From: Candidatus Tayloriibacteriota bacterium
GTDB lineage: Bacteria; Patescibacteriota; Minisyncoccia; Phycocordibacterales; PALSA-1337
Assembly: GCA_003170325.1 (NCBI GenBank)
Contig: PMZP01000008.1
Location: forward strand, 1,698 to 11,483
Direction: 5' to 3'
Length of the DNA stretch: 9,786 nt
Shown here: positions 5,577 through 9,786 of the stretch, one piece after another
How the letters are laid out: each line of letters opens with the position of its first letter
Position numbering within the stretch: position 1 is the first letter of the stretch
Notes under the pieces: model-generated
What the model saw: only the letters and a program-made list of their open reading frames with translations
Told to the model about the DNA's origin: nothing
Database searches by the model: none
Made by a program: the position numbers and the translations under genes

Positions 5577-7805
5577 TCAATATTTCGGCGTCGTACTCCC
5601 CTCTGCCTGATTGATGGCGGCATCAACTTGGACTTTGAATTGCGGATACATGCCTTCTATCTGACGTAGCACGGCTATCGATCCGGAAACATCGCCAGAT
5701 GCGTAGAGCACGCGAGCGCGCTGTAACAATGTGTTCGGGTCCCCGCTTTGCGGAATGAAGTCCTGGATCAAGGTTATAGCTCGGACAGCGTTTCCAGAGA
5801 AAATGTATGAGCGTGCCAAAGCAAGAGTACGCGGGTCATCTGAAAGGACTTTGCTAGCCAATAGGGCATCCTTCGATATCAATAAGGCTATGCCGTATGC
5901 CGGCTTGACCGGACCATAATCTGGACTGGTCTGGTAGAGCTGACTCAGGATCGGCAGGGCTTGACTGACCTTACCTTGATATAAATAATTAAGGACCAGT
6001 TCGATAGAGATCGTCTCTTTGCCCGGCATCAATTCGCGTGCTTTGACGAGGAATGGTTCAGCTTGAGAGAAGCGCCCGATCTGATCAAAGAACGATCCCG
6101 CGTCTGTATATGACCGCGGATCATTCGGTGCATCATTTATCTCCTTCTGGATCTGGTTTACAGAAATGTTATAGAACGCCTGTTTGGTTGTTGTGGCCAC
6201 ACTGGGATTGGAGATGATGATGTCGGTACATGAATGAAAGTTCTCCCTGACATCTTGATTGGCAACATAGGTATCGACGTTAAAAGCCTTCTCAAAAAGA
6301 TCTAGGCGGGGGTATTGATACGAGCAAGTATCCAATGCGGCGTTGCCGTATGATGCCACAATTATCGGACGCCAATTGAATTCATAGACCATGAATACCA
6401 AAAAGACCACAGCATATACTGAAAGCGCCACATATTTGGGAACGGATGGTGATTGCGGAGCAGACGATTGAGACGAAATCGGTTGGACCATTTGCTCAAT
6501 GGCTGGCGCTTCCCTTCCTTTCTTGTCTGTCTCGAAAAATGCGAGCGCCATGAAAAGTCCGACGTAATTGGCCAAGACATCGAAAGTGAACATCGCGTTG
6601 ACGATCAACCCGACGACCAGGCCAGTAAATGCGCATTTTTCTGAAAATCCAAGACTCGATTTCCAGATATTAATAATTAGGAACACGTAAAGCGAAACGT
6701 ATACCAAAAGTCCAAGAATGCCGCCAGCAATTAGCCAATCGAGGAAGCCATTATGCGCGCGATCAAACCACGGTTCCTGTCCATACATCGAAGGGTTGTA
6801 ATTGGAATCGAAGACATAATTGAAATTCTCCTGTCCCCAACCGAGCAAGGGGTGCGCTGTGGCACCTTTCAAAGCCATCGGCCATATGAACAGCCGACCC
6901 TGATCGCTGGCATTTGTAAGCGAGATTTGAGCGAACCTGCCAAGAAGTGGATTGGTCTTCACAATCGAAGTATTCCTGACTGACCAAAACACGATTCCCC
7001 CGACCAGAATGATAACGACCATCCCCCCTGCCCACATCCTGGACTTCTGTGACTTATTCCTTCCCCAAATAGCAAAGGCTATGAGCGACGCCATCGCACC
7101 GATGAGAACTCCCAATAAGACGCCGCGGTCGCCTGTCTCATAAATATCAAAGACGAATATTATAGCCAGGAGCGGATATAGCCATTTGAGGACCGATGAG
7201 AATTTCAACTTCCCTTCTCGAGCAATGAAGAACATGCAAGCCGCAATGAAAGCATGAAACAGAAGATAAATAGCTAGATAATCGGCGTTTCCGAATGAAG
7301 CATCTATCCTGAAACTTAACTGGTGGTAAGTCGCCCAACCCCAAATCTGGAACAGGCCATATATGGAAACGATCGCGGCGACAGCTAACGAGACATTGAA
7401 CAATCTATGCCATATCTTCCGGCTCTCCGGAAAAGATCCGAGTACCCCAACGGAAGCTATATAGAAAGCCCATAAATGAATGATCAATATCCATCCTTCC
7501 ATCCTATCGAGATTGGAAAGCAGGCTCTTTAAAGGCTGGACTCCAAAAAGGTCTGCTACCAATGCGATTATGGCGAAAACAGTGACTATGATAGTCGTAG
7601 CCGAAAACTTGATACGATACTTTGGATCAACTGCCACCAGGAATGTCCAGCCAATAAAAGCAACCTCAACCAAGATGCGGAAATAGACGGTCTTGCTTGT
7701 TACAAAAGGAGCCAAGAGGGCCGTATCAAATATCAGGGCATATAAGGGGATGAGGAATAAAGCGGAAACGGATATCCAGAAAACCGTCTTGGTTAGTTTT
7801 TGCAT
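5577..7805 (-). CDS. O-antigen ligase/polymerase-family membrane protein (Wzy_C) with C-terminal TPR domain
   Basis: The protein has 742 residues. About ten or more membrane helices fill residues 5-425 and one more lies at about 458-477, followed by a soluble region. Family marks are FGNADYLAIYL (171-181), TGDRG (224-228), the conserved Arg before a large outer loop, HPLLGWGQENF (318-328) and RAHNGFLDWLIAGGILGLL (349-367, the H-N pair of the Wzy/WaaL/PglL superfamily). TPR-like helical pairs occupy about 553-721 (AEPFLVKARELMP, QALPILSQLYQTSP, AITLIQDFIPQSG). The family polymerizes glycans or moves them from a lipid carrier to lipid A or to Ser/Thr of proteins. Lying between two Ser/Thr-rich surface proteins, it is more plausibly a protein O-glycan transferase than a lipid A ligase, but this is inference. 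ATG 7805 was chosen because the frame's extension to 8042 crosses a terminator and the neighbouring gene. The stop is TGA. Confidence 0.9.
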   Translation of the reverse strand: MQKLTKTVFWISVSALFLIPLYALIFDTALLAPFVTSKTVYFRILVEVAFIGWTFLVAVDPKYRIKFSATTIIVTVFAIIALVADLFGVQPLKSLLSNLDRMEGWILIIHLWAFYIASVGVLGSFPESRKIWHRLFNVSLAVAAIVSIYGLFQIWGWATYHQLSFRIDASFGNADYLAIYLLFHAFIAACMFFIAREGKLKFSSVLKWLYPLLAIIFVFDIYETGDRGVLLGVLIGAMASLIAFAIWGRNKSQKSRMWAGGMVVIILVGGIVFWSVRNTSIVKTNPLLGRFAQISLTNASDQGRLFIWPMALKGATAHPLLGWGQENFNYVFDSNYNPSMYGQEPWFDRAHNGFLDWLIAGGILGLLVYVSLYVFLIINIWKSSLGFSEKCAFTGLVVGLIVNAMFTFDVLANYVGLFMALAFFETDKKGREAPAIEQMVQPISSQSSAPQSPSVPKYVALSVYAVVFLVFMVYEFNWRPIIVASYGNAALDTCSYQYPRLDLFEKAFNVDTYVANQDVRENFHSCTDIIISNPSVATTTKQAFYNISVNQIQKEINDAPNDPRSYTDAGSFFDQIGRFSQAEPFLVKARELMPGKETISIELVLNYLYQGKVSQALPILSQLYQTSPDYGPVKPAYGIALLISKDALLASKVLSDDPRTLALARSYIFSGNAVRAITLIQDFIPQSGDPNTLLQRARVLYASGDVSGSIAVLRQIEGMYPQFKVQVDAAINQAEGSTTPKY

Positions 7806-7824
7806 AACATCTATATAGTACACA

Positions 7825-7830
7825 ATTATA
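7825..7830 (-). promoter_or_regulatory. -10 element (TATAAT) for the O-antigen-ligase-like gene
   Basis: A perfect TATAAT sits 19 nt before the ATG at 7805, predicting a leader of about 12 nt without a Shine-Dalgarno sequence. The expected -35 position falls inside the upstream terminator stem and shows no consensus hexamer, so promoter and terminator overlap. Confidence 0.55.
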
Positions 7831-7839
7831 CGGAAAAAC

Positions 7840-7866
7840 AAAAACCGCCCTTTTGGGACGGTTTTT
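7840..7866 (-). terminator. Intrinsic terminator of the right-hand surface protein gene, possibly bidirectional
   Basis: On the minus strand AAAAACCG-T-CCC pairs with GGGCGGTTTTT around an AAAA loop: 11 base pairs with one bulged T, followed by TTTTTGTTTTT down to 7833. On the plus strand the same stem is followed by TTTTTGTTG, so it could work in both directions. It lies 45 nt past the stop of the surface protein gene. Confidence 0.9.
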
Positions 7867-7911
7867 GTTGCAACTTTGTAACCCGTTGCGAGGAGGTGTA
7901 CTAGATCAGCT

Positions 7912-9786
7912 TTACATCGAAGTCGTCCTCCATGTGGTCTGACCGGCCATGAAGTTGGCTGTCGTCGTTGCTGTTCCATTCGTACCCCACTTGATACCTT
8001 GCAATTGAACTGCATAGGTGTGAGCACCAGGATTGGTAACAATGAACGAGTAGGTCACAGGGATGGTAAGCGACTGATTGATGCCAAGCGCGAAAGCGTT
8101 CGAGCTTAGAGAGGTTGCACCAGTCGGTTGCGAGTAGCTGGCTACAAGACCTCCTACAGTGGAGTTATCGACAGCTGTACCGTCTTCGTAGACCTGAGCG
8201 ATAGCGTTAGCTGTGGTCGGGCTGCCGAAGGCGGCGTTAGCTGCGTCGGAAGGCAGAGCAAGACTTACGCTCTCTCCAATAGCTTGAACAGCGACATTGA
8301 AGGTAGCTGTGTACTTAAGCGTGGTCAAAGTAGCATTACCGGCTGTCAGGTTAGTCGTGGTGATAGTCGGGGTGCCGGAGATTGAGAACACTGCTCCTTC
8401 GCCTTGGACCGTCTGGATGTTACCTGTAGCTGTACCGTTGACTGGAACATTGCTGTCTACAGAGTTGTAGATAGTCATAGCACCAGTGACAGCGGTGACA
8501 TTCTCGGCAAAGCTGGCGTTGGCAGGACCAGTCACGTCAACCTTGACGGTGAACGGAACGGACTGGTTGATCGCGATTTGAGCACCAGGAGTTCCATCAG
8601 GAATGTTGGTGAAAACCGCGTTACATGCTGTTGCGACATTGCCATTGGTAGCACCACCGCAAGTAGTTCCAGCTGACATGACAATCGTGGAACCGCTATA
8701 CAAGTAGGCGGCTCCCAACGTGGCGCCTCCTGTTGAAGCGGCCGTGCTGAAGTTAACCGTCACATTGTGCAAGTGCAAAGCATCACCCTGAGCGTTGACA
8801 TCGAATACCAAGACCGGGAGACCAAGGAATGAACCCGAGCTGACGTTCGTGACACCTACTGAACCCGGAAGCGGGCTAGAAGTATTTAGCGAAACGTTAG
8901 CTGTAGCGCTCAAACTCTGGTTCTGTTGGATGACTACGGCCTGCGAGATGACTGTTGATGGGCCATACTCGTTAACTCCGGCGCCATCTACGCTACGAAT
9001 GCTATTACCCTGAATAGCCATCGTCCAGAGAGACTGATTGCCTGTGAGACCGGCAAGAGTTTCCGTGGCGCAATTCGACGGGCAACCATTGAGATAATTC
9101 GGAAGAATGGTTGAATTCAAGTCACCAGCAACTACAAGGTCCTTGAAGCCTCCCTTCGGAACAATGAAGTTGAAGCCAGCGAGACCAACAACGTAATCAG
9201 TACCGCTCTGAACAACCGTTGAGCTGTTGAGAGGTTGTGAAGCCAAGACCTGACCGGTTGAAGAATCGATCAAGTGGATGGTGTTGTATACGTAGTTGTA
9301 AATCGCGGTATTAGAACCGAGGTCAACCGTGACTGCTTGAACTGACAAGTCCGAGTACTGAGCTTGGATGCGAGCAACCAAGACCGGAACCTTTGTCTGA
9401 CCAGCGTAAGCGACCGAGGTCGAGACCGGGCCAGCAGATACTGACATTATGCCCTGAACTCCAGGTGTAGTGATGCCTGTCTGAGTGGTGATCGGAGCAG
9501 TTGTGCCTTGATTGGCCGTGCAAGTATAACCTGCCGGACATTGGATGACCGGGGCGTTATTGGCCGTGCAAGTGTAGCCAGTCGGGCATGTGGTGCCACC
9601 AGTGGCTACCGTGCTACCAGCATTGAGCTTGGCGCGAGTAAGAGGACCGACGAATCCGGTGCCCGGATTGACGATGCCAGCCGCAACTTGATATCTAGCG
9701 ACGCCGGACTTGGTCAGTGAGCCAAAGTATCCCATGGCCACGCCTGAAGGCATGGTGAGATAATTGTTAGCAACTAGCCAGGTCTG
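7912..9786 (-). CDS. Surface protein with peptidoglycan-binding domain, CPxGYTC tandem motifs and beta-rich domains (5' end cut by window edge)
   Basis: The window shows 624 residues ending at TAA (7912-7914); the frame is open through the right edge, so the true start and any signal peptide lie outside. The ATG at 9753 is internal, because QTWLVANNYLTMPSG upstream and across it belongs to the same PG_binding_1 domain, which continues as GYFGSLTKSGVARYQVAAGI and GFVGPLTRAKLN. Two tandem motifs follow, CPTGYTC and CPAGYTC, exactly 16 residues apart. The remaining roughly 520 residues are Thr/Ser/Ala/Asn-rich and look like several consecutive beta-sandwich domains, ending in FMAGQTTWRTTSM. A further cysteine pair (GCPSNC) lies near 9063-9083. 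The general plan matches Patescibacteria wall-bound S-layer-like proteins and is the reverse order of the other surface protein here, where the wall-binding domain is C-terminal. The exact function is not recognised. Confidence 0.85.
   Translation of the reverse strand, partial: QTWLVANNYLTMPSGVAMGYFGSLTKSGVARYQVAAGIVNPGTGFVGPLTRAKLNAGSTVATGGTTCPTGYTCTANNAPVIQCPAGYTCTANQGTTAPITTQTGITTPGVQGIMSVSAGPVSTSVAYAGQTKVPVLVARIQAQYSDLSVQAVTVDLGSNTAIYNYVYNTIHLIDSSTGQVLASQPLNSSTVVQSGTDYVVGLAGFNFIVPKGGFKDLVVAGDLNSTILPNYLNGCPSNCATETLAGLTGNQSLWTMAIQGNSIRSVDGAGVNEYGPSTVISQAVVIQQNQSLSATANVSLNTSSPLPGSVGVTNVSSGSFLGLPVLVFDVNAQGDALHLHNVTVNFSTAASTGGATLGAAYLYSGSTIVMSAGTTCGGATNGNVATACNAVFTNIPDGTPGAQIAINQSVPFTVKVDVTGPANASFAENVTAVTGAMTIYNSVDSNVPVNGTATGNIQTVQGEGAVFSISGTPTITTTNLTAGNATLTTLKYTATFNVAVQAIGESVSLALPSDAANAAFGSPTTANAIAQVYEDGTAVDNSTVGGLVASYSQPTGATSLSSNAFALGINQSLTIPVTYSFIVTNPGAHTYAVQLQGIKWGTNGTATTTANFMAGQTTWRTTSM
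9511..9588 (-). repeat. Tandem 48-bp coding repeat for the CPxGYTC motif
   Basis: Two 30-bp stretches (9511-9540 and 9559-9588) are nearly identical, 48 bp (16 codons) apart, and each encodes CPxGYTCTAN. Several differences are silent. A third, more diverged relative (CPNGYTC) lies at 3879-3899 in the other surface protein gene, also beside its peptidoglycan-binding region. Confidence 0.8.

Noticed and set aside
7891..7898. AGGAGGTG, a perfect Shine-Dalgarno-like octamer on the plus strand
   Set aside because: No start codon or open frame follows at a suitable distance on the plus strand. On the minus strand it is the anti-SD-like CACCTCCT in a 3' untranslated region, probably chance.
7806..8042. 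N-terminal extension of the O-antigen-ligase-like frame up to 8042
   Set aside because: It crosses the terminator hairpin, the TATAAT promoter and the 3' end of the neighbouring gene; ATG 7805 begins directly before the first membrane helix.
9511..9588. Possible CRISPR-like repeat pair
   Set aside because: The repeats are in frame, encode a protein motif and number only two, with an 18-bp interval.
8128..9720. Plus-strand frames opposite the right-hand surface protein gene
   Set aside because: Low-complexity shadows of a Ser/Thr-rich gene; no start signals or domain features.

Overview
The window looks like chromosomal DNA from a Patescibacteria (Candidate Phyla Radiation) bacterium, probably of Parcubacteria type. 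The basis is family recognition, not a search: secreted peptidoglycan-binding proteins carrying CPxGYTC motifs, an O-antigen-ligase-like protein with a TPR tail, a stand-alone PemK/MazF-like protein, a BRO-N/DinD-like protein and a Schlafen-type ATPase, all packed tightly. None of the visible starts has a convincing Shine-Dalgarno sequence. TAA or TGA ends the genes, and nothing suggests a recoded stop. All genes except the PemK-like one are on the minus strand. No tRNA, rRNA, CRISPR array or insertion sequence was seen, and no gene-free stretch exceeds 200 bases.

Layout, read in the minus-strand direction from the right edge: (1) a surface protein cut by the right edge (7912-9786), with a peptidoglycan-binding domain, two tandem CPxGYTC motifs and beta-rich domains; (2) a strong terminator (7840-7866) followed at once by a promoter; (3) an O-antigen ligase/polymerase-family membrane protein with C-terminal TPRs (5577-7805); (4) a second secreted protein (3582-5459) with three BIG2-like repeats, one CPxGYTC motif and a C-terminal peptidoglycan-binding domain; (5) a BRO-N/DinD-like gene (2578-3411) lying between two copies of a 42-bp direct repeat; (6) a plus-strand PemK/MazF-like gene (2001-2501) pointing toward it; (7) a 199-bp divergent regulatory region with phased T-tracts; (8) an ABC-2 polysaccharide-export permease (1022-1801) followed after 8 nt by a Schlafen/AlbA_2 ATPase gene that runs off the left edge.

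Two themes emerge. The right two thirds reads as a cell-surface module: two Ser/Thr/Asn-rich wall-anchored proteins enclose a Wzy/WaaL/PglL-superfamily glycan transferase, with a Wzm-like exporter subunit nearby. A dedicated surface glycosylation system is a reasonable inference. The left third is accessory: a solitary toxin-family gene, a BRO-N gene with a perfect 13-bp coding palindrome and flanking repeats, and a Schlafen-like gene. These are typical of stress, phage-interaction or mobile-cargo functions, but nothing here proves a defence system.
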